From positions 219,766-283,765 of the forward strand of contig NZ_STGU01000007.1 in assembly GCF_004912135.1 (NCBI RefSeq): DNA of 64,000 nucleotides, written 5' to 3'. The notes beneath the pieces were generated by a model. The model was not told the origin of the DNA. It ran no database searches and saw nothing but the letters and a program-made list of their open reading frames with translations. Both the position numbers and the translations under genes were made by a program. This document shows positions 1 to 8,397 of this stretch, piece by piece (position 1 is the stretch's first letter; the number at the start of each line of letters is the position of its first letter). This DNA is from Rhizobium rosettiformans W3. Its GTDB lineage: Bacteria; Pseudomonadota; Alphaproteobacteria; Rhizobiales; Rhizobiaceae.

Positions 1-1
1 G

Positions 2-595
2 CTTCGGCTGGTCGAGCTTGCCAAGGCCGGCCATCGGGTCCTGCGCCTCAAGGGTGGCGATCCCTTCGTCTTCGGACGTGGCGGCGAAGAGGCGCTGACG
101 CTGATCGAACACAATGTGCCCTTCCGCATCGTGCCCGGCATTACCGCCGGCATCGGCGGCTTGGCCTATGCCGGGATCCCGGTGACCCATCGTGAGGTCA
201 ACCACGCGGTCACCTTCCTCACCGGACATGATTCCTCCGGGGTCGTGCCGGATCGGATCGACTGGCATGCGATCGGTCGCGGCTCCCCTGTTATCGTCAT
301 GTATATGGCGATGAAACATATGGGGCAGATTGCCGCCAACCTGATGGCGGCCGGCCGGCGTGCCGAAGAGGCGGTTGCCTTCGTCTGCAATGCCGCCACG
401 CCGGAGCAGACAGTGCTCGAAACCACGCTCGGCCGTGCCGAGGCCGACATGCTGGCAGCCGGCATCGAACCTCCGGCAATCGTCGTCATCGGCGAAGTCG
501 TGCGTCTGAGGCCCTCGCTGGACTGGCTCGGCGCCTTGTCGGGACGCAAGCTGCTGCCGGATCCCTTTGCGGTGGAGCGGAAAGACACGGCATGA
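2..595 (+). CDS. cobA: Uroporphyrinogen-III C-methyltransferase, 5' end missing
   Basis: The reading frame is open from base 2 and the start lies left of the window, so only about 197 C-terminal residues are seen. The frame opens with the SUMT signature RLKGGDPFVFGRGGEE, followed by PGITAGIGGLAYAGIPVTHR, typical of the SAM-binding tetrapyrrole methylase fold. The enzyme methylates uroporphyrinogen III at C2 and C7 to give precorrin-2, the first committed step to cobalamin. Its stop overlaps the start of cobB by 4 bases (ATGA), so the two are translationally coupled. The name follows the aerobic pathway nomenclature; a CysG-type siroheme role is less likely given the cob neighbours. Confidence 0.93.
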   Translation, partial: LRLVELAKAGHRVLRLKGGDPFVFGRGGEEALTLIEHNVPFRIVPGITAGIGGLAYAGIPVTHREVNHAVTFLTGHDSSGVVPDRIDWHAIGRGSPVIVMYMAMKHMGQIAANLMAAGRRAEEAVAFVCNAATPEQTVLETTLGRAEADMLAAGIEPPAIVVIGEVVRLRPSLDWLGALSGRKLLPDPFAVERKDTA

Positions 596-1896
596 GCGGT
601 TTGATGATCGCCGCGCCGGCTTCCGGGTCGGGCAAGACGGTGGTGACGCTCGGCCTGATGCGTGCGCTGCGGCGACGGGGTGTTGCGGTGGCGCCAGGCA
701 AGGCCGGACCCGATTATATCGACCCGGCCTTTCACGCAGCCGCCAGTGGCGCCTCCTGCTTCAACTTCGACCCCTGGGCCATGCGGCCAAATTTTCTCAG
801 GTCCCAGGCCGAGCGCTGCTCGATAAACGGTACAATGATCATCGAAGCGATGATGGGCCTGTTCGACGGTGCGGCCGACGGCGGCGGCAGTGCCGCGGAT
901 CTGGCGGCTCTGTTGTCGCTGCCGGTCGTGCTCGTCGTCGACTGCGCGCGCACGTCCCAGTCCGTCGCGGCTCTCGTCACCGGTTTTGCGCGGTTTCGTC
1001 CTGATGTGCGTGTCGCCGGCGTGATCCTCAACCGGGTGGGCAGCGATCGGCACGAGACGATGCTGCGGTCTGCGATGGCTCAGACGGAGATAGCCGTTCT
1101 CGGTTGTCTCCGAAGCGATCCCGCGCTCGCACTGCCAGAGCGTCATCTTGGGCTTGTTCAGGCGGGCGAGCATGGCGCGTTGGAGGTATTCATCGAGCAC
1201 GCAGCCGATGCCGTCGAGAAGGGCATCGATCTCGACACGCTGATTCAGCTTGCGGGCCAGAGCGCCGCGGCTTCTCCCTCAGCAGCGGTTGCCGGCCTCT
1301 TGCCGCTCGGGCAGCGGATTGCAGTGGCCCGTGACATCGCCTTTGCCTTTTCCTATCCGCACCTCATCGAAAGCTGGCGGGCGCAGGGGGCTGAGATATC
1401 CTTCTTCTCGCCGCTGGCCGACGAGGCCCCACACGCTGACGCCGATGCCGTCTATCTGCCGGGCGGTTACCCGGAGCTGCATGCGGGTAGGCTGGCAGCT
1501 GCGGCAGATTTCCATGCTGGCATGCTCGCAGCGGCCGAGCGTGGCGTCACGATCTATGGCGAGTGCGGGGGCTATATGGTGCTGGGCGAAGGCCTGATCG
1601 ATGCCAGTGGTGCGCGGCACGGGATGCTCGGCCTGCTGCCACTCGTCACCAGCTACGCCGCCCGCAAGCGCCATCTCGGCTATCGGCGTCTGACATCACT
1701 GGCGCCGGATCTCTTTGCCGGTGCCTTCACCGCGCATGAGTTCCACTACTCGAGCGTCGTCTCCGAGGGTTCAGTCGACCGTCTCTTCGCCGCCGAGGAT
1801 GCGCTCGGTGAGCCGCTGGGCTCTGTCGGTCTGCGCCGTGGTTCGATCGCCGGGTCTTACATGCATCTGATCGACATCGCCGGAGAGAGCCGATGA
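592..1896 (+). CDS. cobB: Cobyrinate a,c-diamide synthase
   Basis: 434 residues, the usual length. The N-terminus has a P-loop, APASGSGKT (about residues 8-16), followed by GKAGPDYIDPAFH, typical of the DTBS-like amidotransferase domain. The C-terminal half is a class I glutaminase domain with the nucleophile Cys in YGECGGYMVLG. It uses glutamine and ATP to amidate the a and c side chains of (hydrogeno)byrinic acid. It overlaps cobA and cobC by 4 bases on each side (ATGA junctions), so it sits inside a tight operon. Confidence 0.95.
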   Translation: MSGLMIAAPASGSGKTVVTLGLMRALRRRGVAVAPGKAGPDYIDPAFHAAASGASCFNFDPWAMRPNFLRSQAERCSINGTMIIEAMMGLFDGAADGGGSAADLAALLSLPVVLVVDCARTSQSVAALVTGFARFRPDVRVAGVILNRVGSDRHETMLRSAMAQTEIAVLGCLRSDPALALPERHLGLVQAGEHGALEVFIEHAADAVEKGIDLDTLIQLAGQSAAASPSAAVAGLLPLGQRIAVARDIAFAFSYPHLIESWRAQGAEISFFSPLADEAPHADADAVYLPGGYPELHAGRLAAAADFHAGMLAAAERGVTIYGECGGYMVLGEGLIDASGARHGMLGLLPLVTSYAARKRHLGYRRLTSLAPDLFAGAFTAHEFHYSSVVSEGSVDRLFAAEDALGEPLGSVGLRRGSIAGSYMHLIDIAGESR

Positions 1897-2891
1897 GCGC
1901 ACCGATCCAGCATGGCGGCGGGCTTGCGGCAGCGGCGGCGTTTCATGGCGGCCGGATCGAGGACTGGCTGGACCTCTCCACCGGCATCAATCCTTGCCCG
2001 CCCGATCTGCCCGCGATCCCGATGCGCGCCTGGCACAGACTTCCCGACCTGGAGCGTGAACTGGCTGCGCGGGAGGCTGCCCGGCTGTACTATCGTTCGG
2101 GCGAGCACCTGCCTCTGCCCGTACCGGGCACACAGTCCGTCATCCAGCTGCTGCCGCGCCTTGTTCCCGCAGGCGCGCGGGTCGCCGTCGTTTCTCCGAC
2201 CTATGGCGAATATGTCCGTGCTTTCACCGTGGCGGGGCTTGCCGTCGACATGGTCGATGATCTCGAGCACGTGACCGCCGAACATTGTCTCGTCGTGGTC
2301 GTGAACCCGAACAATCCGGATGGCCGGCTCCACGGCCGGGAGAGATTGCGCCGGCTCGCCGAGACGCTTGCGCGGCGGAATGGGGTGCTCGTGGTCGACG
2401 AAGCCTTCGGGGACATGCAGCCCGATCAGAGCCTCGCCGGCGACGTCAGCCCGAACCTCATTGTCTTCCGCTCGTTCGGCAAGTTCTTCGGCCTTGCCGG
2501 TGTGCGGCTGGGTTTTGTGATCGCCGATGAGCCGATCGCTGCGCGGTTTTCCGATTGGCTCGGGCCCTGGGCCGTCTCCGGCCCCGCGCTGATCCTCGCC
2601 GAGCAACTGATGACCTCGGATACCGACATCATCGCCGACCGCATCAGACAACGCGCCCGCGCCCTGCGCGATGTTCTTGCAACGGCAGGCCTGACAATTC
2701 GCGGCGGTACCGACCTTTTCCAACTGGTCGAGGATGCGCAGGCCGGCGACGTGCACCAGCACCTCTGCAAGCACCACATTCTGACGCGCAAGTTCGACTA
2801 TCGCCCGGACTGGCTGCGTTTCGGCCTTGCTCCGGATGAGGCGTCGGACAAGCGGTTGCTGGATGCACTCGCATCGTTTCGGAGACCCTGA
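1893..2891 (+). CDS. cobC: Threonine-phosphate decarboxylase, PLP-dependent (cobalamin synthesis)
   Basis: 332 residues of the aminotransferase class I/II fold. NPNNPDGR and VVDEAFGDM are cofactor-site motifs, and the PLP lysine sits in VFRSFGKFFGLAGVRLGFV. CobC/CobD-type enzymes supply (R)-1-amino-2-propanol phosphate for the nucleotide loop of cobalamin. The start overlaps the stop of cobB (ATGA), and cobD follows after 3 bases. A histidinol-phosphate aminotransferase would look similar, but the operon context decides for cobC. Confidence 0.92.
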   Translation: MSAPIQHGGGLAAAAAFHGGRIEDWLDLSTGINPCPPDLPAIPMRAWHRLPDLERELAAREAARLYYRSGEHLPLPVPGTQSVIQLLPRLVPAGARVAVVSPTYGEYVRAFTVAGLAVDMVDDLEHVTAEHCLVVVVNPNNPDGRLHGRERLRRLAETLARRNGVLVVDEAFGDMQPDQSLAGDVSPNLIVFRSFGKFFGLAGVRLGFVIADEPIAARFSDWLGPWAVSGPALILAEQLMTSDTDIIADRIRQRARALRDVLATAGLTIRGGTDLFQLVEDAQAGDVHQHLCKHHILTRKFDYRPDWLRFGLAPDEASDKRLLDALASFRRP

Positions 2892-2894
2892 GGC

Positions 2895-3872
2895 ATGAGC
2901 CATCTCCTCATCCTTCTTGCCGCGATCGGGCTCGACCGCATCGTAGGGGACCCGCCCTGGCTCTGGCAGCGCGTTCCGCATCCGGTCGTGATCTTCGGCA
3001 AGGGCATCGATCTCTTCGAGAAGCGGCTGAATACCGGGGCTTTCACCCCGGAAGGTCGCCGGCTGAATGGTGTCTTCACCATCCTCGCACTGCTTGCGCT
3101 GACGATACTCGTCGGCATGCTGCTTTCCATGATCTTCCATCACCTGGGATTTCTGGGGCTTATTCTGGAGATCATCGTCGTTGCGGTTTTCCTCGCGCAG
3201 AAGAGCCTCGGCGATCATGTGCAGGCGGTTGGCGATGGTCTCTTGCGCAATGGTCTCGAGGGAGGGCGGCAGGCGGTTGCCATGATCGTCGGACGCGATC
3301 CGAAGACGCTCGATGAGGCGGGCGTGTCGCGCGCTGCCATCGAGAGCCTGTCGGAGAATTTCGCCGACGGCGTCGTCGCGCCCGTCTTCTGGTATCTGAT
3401 TGCGGGTCTTCCCGGCATCCTGGCCTACAAGATGCTGAACACCGCCGATTCCATGATCGGGCACAAGAACGAACGCTTCCTGCAATTCGGCTGGGCGTCT
3501 GCCCGCCTTGATGATCTCGCAAACTGGCCCGCCGCGCGGCTGTCCGCCGGCTTCATCGCCGTGGCAGCCTTACTCCGGCTTGGGGCGGGGGCAGGGCGCC
3601 GTTCGCTCTCTGCGGCCTTGCGCGACAGCGGCTTGCATCGCTCGCCGAATTCCGGCTGGCCGGAGGCGGCCATGGCGGGAGCGCTCGATCTGCAACTTGC
3701 AGGCCCGCGCGTCTATGGCGGGATCAGGGTCAGCGAGCCGATGATGCATGCGGCCGGCCGGGCTGATGCTGGCCCGCAGGATATCCTGTCCGGCATCCGC
3801 GTCTTCTACACGGCCTGCAGCGTCATGGCCTCATCCGTCGCGCTTGCCTGGTTGATGGTGCGCATTTTCTGA
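2895..3872 (+). CDS. cobD: Adenosylcobinamide-phosphate synthase, membrane protein
   Basis: 325 residues of the CbiB/CobD family. Features include the N-terminal LDRIVGDPPWLWQRVPHPV, several hydrophobic segments (about residues 55-100, 160-185, 210-230 and 300-320), and the conserved ESLSENFADGVVAPVFWY and YKMLNTADSMIGHKNERF. It joins the aminopropanol arm to adenosylcobyric acid at the inner membrane. It lies 3 bases after cobC and is the last gene of the visible cob operon; the next gene is on the other strand. Confidence 0.94.
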   Translation: MSHLLILLAAIGLDRIVGDPPWLWQRVPHPVVIFGKGIDLFEKRLNTGAFTPEGRRLNGVFTILALLALTILVGMLLSMIFHHLGFLGLILEIIVVAVFLAQKSLGDHVQAVGDGLLRNGLEGGRQAVAMIVGRDPKTLDEAGVSRAAIESLSENFADGVVAPVFWYLIAGLPGILAYKMLNTADSMIGHKNERFLQFGWASARLDDLANWPAARLSAGFIAVAALLRLGAGAGRRSLSAALRDSGLHRSPNSGWPEAAMAGALDLQLAGPRVYGGIRVSEPMMHAAGRADAGPQDILSGIRVFYTACSVMASSVALAWLMVRIF

Positions 3873-3873
3873 T

Positions 3874-3894
3874 CGCATGCCGCAAGGGCATGCG
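3874..3894 (+). terminator. Hairpin after cobD
   Basis: An 8-bp perfect stem (CGCATGCC / GGCATGCG) with a 5-base loop starts two bases after the cobD stop and lies between the convergent cobD and fnrN genes. There is no T-run, so it is only a possible transcript end. Confidence 0.3.
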
Positions 3895-3924
3895 GAGGTC
3901 CCTTGTAAAATCGGGATTGTCCGA

Positions 3925-4650
3925 TCAATCGACGCCGGCTGCGTCTCGCAGGCGGTCGAGCTTCGGCACGATGACGTGCCGATTGTTCTCGATGACGATG
4001 ATGCCGTCCTTGCGCAGCTTCGTCATCTGGCGGCTGACGGTCTCGATCGTCAATCCAAGGAAGTCGGCGATATCGGCCCGCGACAGTGGGAGGTCGAAAG
4101 TTTGGGTGCCTTCGCTTTCCGGGTCGATATGGGTTGCGATCAGGTATAGGAAGCTTGCGACCTTTTCCTGCGCGGTCTTGCGACCCAGCGTCAGCATCCA
4201 GTCACGGGCTTCGTCGAGTTCCTTCAGCGACTGGGCATGCAGCTTGCGCTCCATATCCGGCACTTCGCCGACCATGCGGTCGACAATGTTACGCGGGAAG
4301 GTGCAGATTTCCGTGTCGGTCGCGGCTTCTGCCGTGATCGTGCTTTCGCCAAGGAAGGGCCGACCGAGGAAATCCGGGGCAAACTGTAGGCCGACGATCT
4401 GCTGGCGGCCATCGGCCATCATCTTCGACAGCTTGATCACGCCCTTCAGGATATTGCTGTAGCTGCCGACCTGTTCGCCCTGGCCGATCACCTCATTGCC
4501 CGAGTCGATCCGCCGACGCATTGAATGCTTGTTGAGCTCGGTCAACTGCGAGGCCGTCAGGACCGAACACAGGCCACCATGGCGCGCCTCGCAGGAACGA
4601 CAAACGGCCGGAGCCTCGCATTCCGGGAAGTGTTTTCGATAGGTGTCCAT
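3925..4650 (-). CDS. fnrN: Crp/Fnr-family oxygen-responsive regulator
   Basis: 241 residues. An N-terminal cysteine cluster (C11, C17, C20, C28) plus an internal Cys at 116 is the arrangement that holds an oxygen-labile [4Fe-4S] cluster in Fnr/FnrN. FixK-type proteins lack it. The cAMP-binding-like barrel spans about 40-150. The C-terminal helix-turn-helix contains LGLTIETVSRQMTKL, with the E..SR residues that read TTGAT half-sites. It is divergent from hemN, and an FNR box lies in the shared intergenic region, suggesting autoregulation. The closest known parallel is rhizobial fnrN, also found beside hemN. Confidence 0.9.
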   Translation of the reverse strand: MDTYRKHFPECEAPAVCRSCEARHGGLCSVLTASQLTELNKHSMRRRIDSGNEVIGQGEQVGSYSNILKGVIKLSKMMADGRQQIVGLQFAPDFLGRPFLGESTITAEAATDTEICTFPRNIVDRMVGEVPDMERKLHAQSLKELDEARDWMLTLGRKTAQEKVASFLYLIATHIDPESEGTQTFDLPLSRADIADFLGLTIETVSRQMTKLRKDGIIVIENNRHVIVPKLDRLRDAAGVD

Positions 4651-4762
4651 GGTCGTGCCATCCCGTGTGACCGGTTCTCGACAAAAACCGTCGTAACCGG
4701 TCGGTGCCCCGTTTCGGGCCGCTGAGTTTCAATAAACTCTACGTGAGAAATCTATCAGTAAA

Positions 4763-4776
4763 TTGATCGAAGTCAA
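4763..4776. promoter_or_regulatory. FNR/FixK box (anaerobox)
   Basis: TTGATCGAAGTCAA matches the consensus TTGAT-N4-ATCAA with one change. It lies in the fnrN/hemN divergent intergenic region, 65 bases before hemN and 112 bases before fnrN, so it could serve both. Confidence 0.8.
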
Positions 4777-4841
4777 AGGATGGATCTGCTGACGGCTCTA
4801 TCTTTGGTCGTAGCTCGACACATCCAAGGCAGCGCAAATCC

Positions 4842-6191
4842 ATGCAAAATCCTCTACTTTCCAAGTATTCCGGCGCTGTTCCACGGTATACGAGCTATCC
4901 GACGGCGCCACACTTCAACGAGGCCGTGGACTGCGGCAAATATGCGCAGTGGCTGAAGGCCATTACTGGACAGGAGAGAATCTCTCTCTATATCCATGTG
5001 CCCTATTGCGATCGCCTTTGCTGGTTCTGTGCCTGCCATACCAAGCACACGCTGAAATACGAGCCGATCGCCATCTATCTGGAATCGTTGAAGAAAGAGA
5101 TCGCTTCGGTCGGCGCGCTGGTCTCGCGAGATGCCGCCGTCACGGCCGTGCATTTCGGTGGCGGTTCTCCCACCATGCTGCGCCCGGACGACCTCGTCGG
5201 CCTGATGACGGCGCTGCGCTCCGTCTTCAGTTTCGCCGATAACGTCGAGATCAGCGTGGAGATGGATCCCAACGACCTCGACGAGCCGCGTTATGATGCG
5301 CTCGCTGCCATCGGCATGACCCGTGCCAGCCTCGGGGTTCAGGACTTCCACCCTGAGGTGCAGAAAGCGATCAACCGGATCCAGACGTTTGAACACACAA
5401 AATCCGTCGTCGATGCGGTGCGGGCGCGTGGCGTGCATTCCGTCAACTGCGACATCCTCTATGGCCTGCCGCACCAGACCGAGGCGACACTCACGGAAAC
5501 GGTGAAAGACATCCTCTCGCTCGCGCCCGATCGCATCGCTCTTTTCGGCTATGCCCATGTCCCGTGGATGAAGAAGCATCAGACGATGATCAAGGAAGAG
5601 GTGCTGCCGGGGCTCGACGAGCGCTTCGCGCAGATGAACCTTGCGGCATCGATGCTGATCGAGGCTGGCTACGAGCCCGTCGGCATCGACCATTTCGCGC
5701 TTCCCTCGGATCGGATGGCGATTGCCGCGCGGGAAGGGCGGTTGCGGCGCAATTTCCAGGGCTACACGGATGACGCTGCAGAGGCCCTGATCGGGCTCGG
5801 CGCCTCCTCGATCGGGCAGTTGCCGCAGGGCTATGTCCAGAACATGCCGGCAACCGGCGAATACCAGCGCATGGCGGACACTGGTGGCCTGACGGCCGTC
5901 CGCGGCATCGAGGTCAGCGCCGACGACAGGCTGCGCCGTCGGGTGATCGAGGAGATCATGTGCCGCTTTGCCGTCGACTTTTCCGATCTGCGCGCCGAGT
6001 TCGGCGATGCCGCCGAGGCGATCGTCCTCGAGGCGCGAGCCTTTGCCCAGTCGAACCAGGACGGGATCTGTCTCGTCGAGGGTGACCGCTTCGTCATCAC
6101 GGAGACCGGCCGTCCCTTCGCGCGGACGATTGCCGCCGTCTTCGACAGCTATCTCGGCAATGGCAAGGGACGCCATTCGATTGCTGTTTAA
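4842..6191 (+). CDS. hemN: Oxygen-independent coproporphyrinogen III oxidase
   Basis: 449 residues, full length. The radical-SAM cluster motif is C56-x3-C60-x2-C63, with the adjacent Cys65 seen in HemN (HVPYCDRLCWFCACH). GGGSPTML and the region around VEMDPNDLDEPRYDAL are also typical. It decarboxylates coproporphyrinogen III to protoporphyrinogen IX without oxygen, supplying haem in microaerobic conditions. The FNR box upstream and the divergent fnrN indicate oxygen-controlled expression. It would support the haem-rich cbb3 oxidase encoded about 8 kb downstream. Confidence 0.95.
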   Translation: MQNPLLSKYSGAVPRYTSYPTAPHFNEAVDCGKYAQWLKAITGQERISLYIHVPYCDRLCWFCACHTKHTLKYEPIAIYLESLKKEIASVGALVSRDAAVTAVHFGGGSPTMLRPDDLVGLMTALRSVFSFADNVEISVEMDPNDLDEPRYDALAAIGMTRASLGVQDFHPEVQKAINRIQTFEHTKSVVDAVRARGVHSVNCDILYGLPHQTEATLTETVKDILSLAPDRIALFGYAHVPWMKKHQTMIKEEVLPGLDERFAQMNLAASMLIEAGYEPVGIDHFALPSDRMAIAAREGRLRRNFQGYTDDAAEALIGLGASSIGQLPQGYVQNMPATGEYQRMADTGGLTAVRGIEVSADDRLRRRVIEEIMCRFAVDFSDLRAEFGDAAEAIVLEARAFAQSNQDGICLVEGDRFVITETGRPFARTIAAVFDSYLGNGKGRHSIAV

Positions 6192-6296
6192 GCAACACTA
6201 ACCCCGCAAATTTCGCTGCCGCAAAAAACCACCATTGGCATTTGACGGTGTTTTCCTTATGTGGAACCCAGAATTTGAGACATATGAGGTACAGGC

Positions 6297-6575
6297 GTGA
6301 CCGCTACATTCGACAAAGTTGCCGACATCATTGCTGAGACCAGCGAAATCGACCGCGAGACGATCACGCCGGAAAGCCACACGATTGATGACCTCGGCAT
6401 CGACAGCCTCGACTTCCTCGACATCGTCTTCGCGATCGACAAGGAATTCGGCATCAAGATCCCGCTCGAGCAGTGGACGCAGGAAGTCAACGAAGGCAAG
6501 GTTTCGACCGAAGAATACTTCGTGTTGAAGAACCTCTGCGCCAAGATCGACGAGCTTCGCGCCGCAAAGGGCTGA
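6297..6575 (+). CDS. acpXL: Acyl carrier protein for very-long-chain fatty acid of lipid A
   Basis: 92 residues, acidic. The phosphopantetheine serine is S37 in [10 protein letters not shown]. The GTG start is chosen because GAGGT lies 6-11 bases upstream. The sequence [20 protein letters not shown] and the gene order identify it as AcpXL, the carrier on which the 27-hydroxyoctacosanoate-type chain is built, rather than the general AcpP. It heads a six-gene cluster ending with lpxXL. Confidence 0.93.
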
Positions 6576-6601
6576 TCCGTCTCCAACGAGCGGACATTGT
6601 C

Positions 6602-7075
6602 ATGCTGCTTGAATATTTCCAGATGATTGACAAGGTCGAGAGCGTGGATCTCGGCCTTGGTCGTTTGAAGGCCACCTCGACCGTGCCGATGGAAAGCCCT
6701 GTCTTCGAGGGCCATTTTCCGGGCATGCCGCTCGTGCCCGGCGTTCTCCTGATCGAGACCATGGCGCAGGCCTCCGGCATGCTTTTGCTCGCGGTCAAGG
6801 ACTTCGAGGCCATGCCCTTCCTGATGTCGGTCGATGGCGCCAAGATGCGCACTTTCGTCGAGCCCGGTGCGGTCCTCGATATCGAGGCGGAGCTGGAGCA
6901 TGACGGATCGGGTTTCGCCGTCACCAAGGCGAAGATCACGAGCGCCGGCAAAAAGGTCTGCGACGCGCAGCTGAAGCTGCGCACCATGCCCTTCTCCGAG
7001 GTACCGCTGGCGCCAATCGTGCGCAAGCGCGCGGAGGAAGTCGGCCTGATCGCCGCGATGGCCTCTCAAGGCTGA
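6602..7075 (+). CDS. fabZXL: FabZ-type 3-hydroxyacyl-ACP dehydratase of the AcpXL cluster
   Basis: 157 residues, a single hot-dog domain. The active-site helix contains the catalytic His in EGHFPGMPLVPGVLLIETMA and an acidic residue in the same stretch. It would remove water from 3-hydroxyacyl-AcpXL during elongation. The ATG at 6602 is preferred: it places MLLEYFQMIDKVE at the N-terminus, as in the family, and avoids overlap with acpXL. The ribosome-binding site is weak (AGCGGA), hinting at coupling to acpXL 26 bases upstream. Confidence 0.88.
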   Translation: MLLEYFQMIDKVESVDLGLGRLKATSTVPMESPVFEGHFPGMPLVPGVLLIETMAQASGMLLLAVKDFEAMPFLMSVDGAKMRTFVEPGAVLDIEAELEHDGSGFAVTKAKITSAGKKVCDAQLKLRTMPFSEVPLAPIVRKRAEEVGLIAAMASQG

Positions 7076-7178
7076 CACGCATTCGGCTTCAAGGCAGGCA
7101 ATCTCCTATTGACCTTGGGGCCTTATTCGGGAAAACCCGCATTTTACGCCGGTGAGCCTGCCGGCGAGAGGATTGCTT

Positions 7179-8384
7179 ATGGTCAAACAACCGAATGATG
7201 TGGTGATCACCGGCGTCGGGATCGTCACCTGCCACGGCACCGGCAAGGACGCCCATCTGGCGCTTCTGTCCGCCACGACCGCTCCGGAACCCGTCCTGGA
7301 GACCGAAAAATTCGCGCCTTACGTCGTGCACAAGCTGCCTGAGATCGACTGGTCGCAGCAGATCGCCAAGCGTGGCGACCAGCGCCAGATGGAGAACTGG
7401 CAGCGTCTCGGCGTCTTCGCCGCCGGTCTCGCGCTCGACGATGCAGGCATGAAGGACGATGCGGATGCCTGCGGCACCATGGACCTGATCGTTGCGGCCG
7501 GTGGTGGCGAGCGGGATATCGCCGTCGACAGCCTGATCGTCGACGAGGCCCTGCAGCGCAACGACCGCGAAAAGTTCCTGATCGAGAAGCTGAAGACCGA
7601 ACTGCGTCCGACGCTCTTCCTGGCACAGCTTTCGAACCTGCTCGCTGGCAATATCTCGATCGTCCACAAGGTGACCGGTTCTTCGCGCACCTTCATGGGC
7701 GAAGAAGCCGCCGGCATCTCGGCGATCGCCACCGCCTTCGCCCGCATCAAGGCCGGCCAGTCGACGCATACGCTCGTCGGCGGCGCCTTCGTTTCGGAGC
7801 GTCCCGATATCCTGCTGCTCGTCGAGGGCATTCGTGCCCATCAGACCGGACCGTGGCAGCCGCTTTGGGCGCGAGACGGCTCCTCCGGCGGCGGCATGAT
7901 CCTCGGCACGGTCGGCGCCTTCCTGGTGCTTGAATCACGCGAACATGCCGAGGCCCGTGGCGCGCATATCTATGCCGTGCTCGACGCCGTCGAAGGTGAC
8001 CGCGGTCAGCGTGACGACGGAAAGCTCGAAGCACGCCTCAGTGGCATGGTTCCGGAAGCCGACCAACTGTCGGCTGCGGACACCGTGGTGTTTTCGGGCG
8101 CCTCGGGTCTTGCCGACCTTACGCAACGTGAGAAGGCTCTCCTTACGGAACGTTTCGCCGGCATGCCGGTGCGTGGCTTCGCCGGTTCGATCGGTCATTC
8201 AGTCGAGGCGCAGTTCCCCGCGGGTCTGGCGCTTGCCGCCCTTGCGATCGATTCCGGCGCCACCGTGCCGGCCTTCGATCCGGCGCATGAAACGGCTCAG
8301 TCCGGTCCGGCCAAACATGCCATCATCTCCACCGTCGGCTATGTGCGAGGCGAAGGCCTTGCCGTGCTCTCGGCCAATGCGTGA
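7179..8384 (+). CDS. fabF2XL: Beta-ketoacyl-ACP synthase-like protein lacking the active-site Cys (AcpXL cluster)
   Basis: 401 residues with a ketosynthase (thiolase) fold: DVVITGVGIVTCHGTG at the N-terminus and GSIGHSVEAQFPAG near the C-terminus. The usual nucleophile motif TACAS aligns with FMGEEAAG, so the Cys position holds Glu. The first catalytic His (HGT motif) is also replaced, in FSGASGLAD. Only the GH motif of the second His survives. GAGAGGA precedes the ATG. It precedes fabF1XL by 13 bases. The pairing recalls ketosynthase/chain-length-factor pairs of type II polyketide synthases, so it probably partners FabF1XL; that is inference. Confidence 0.85.
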   Translation: MVKQPNDVVITGVGIVTCHGTGKDAHLALLSATTAPEPVLETEKFAPYVVHKLPEIDWSQQIAKRGDQRQMENWQRLGVFAAGLALDDAGMKDDADACGTMDLIVAAGGGERDIAVDSLIVDEALQRNDREKFLIEKLKTELRPTLFLAQLSNLLAGNISIVHKVTGSSRTFMGEEAAGISAIATAFARIKAGQSTHTLVGGAFVSERPDILLLVEGIRAHQTGPWQPLWARDGSSGGGMILGTVGAFLVLESREHAEARGAHIYAVLDAVEGDRGQRDDGKLEARLSGMVPEADQLSAADTVVFSGASGLADLTQREKALLTERFAGMPVRGFAGSIGHSVEAQFPAGLALAALAIDSGATVPAFDPAHETAQSGPAKHAIISTVGYVRGEGLAVLSANA

Positions 8385-8397
8385 GGAGTAAAGATCC

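Noticed and set aside
1857..3485. Long open frame on the minus strand (542 codons) opposite cobC/cobD
   Set aside because: A GC-rich shadow of genes with clear families; the product is low-complexity and has no recognisable motif.
4854..6176. 440-codon minus-strand frame opposite hemN
   Set aside because: hemN on the other strand has intact radical-SAM motifs and an FNR box; the opposite frame has none.
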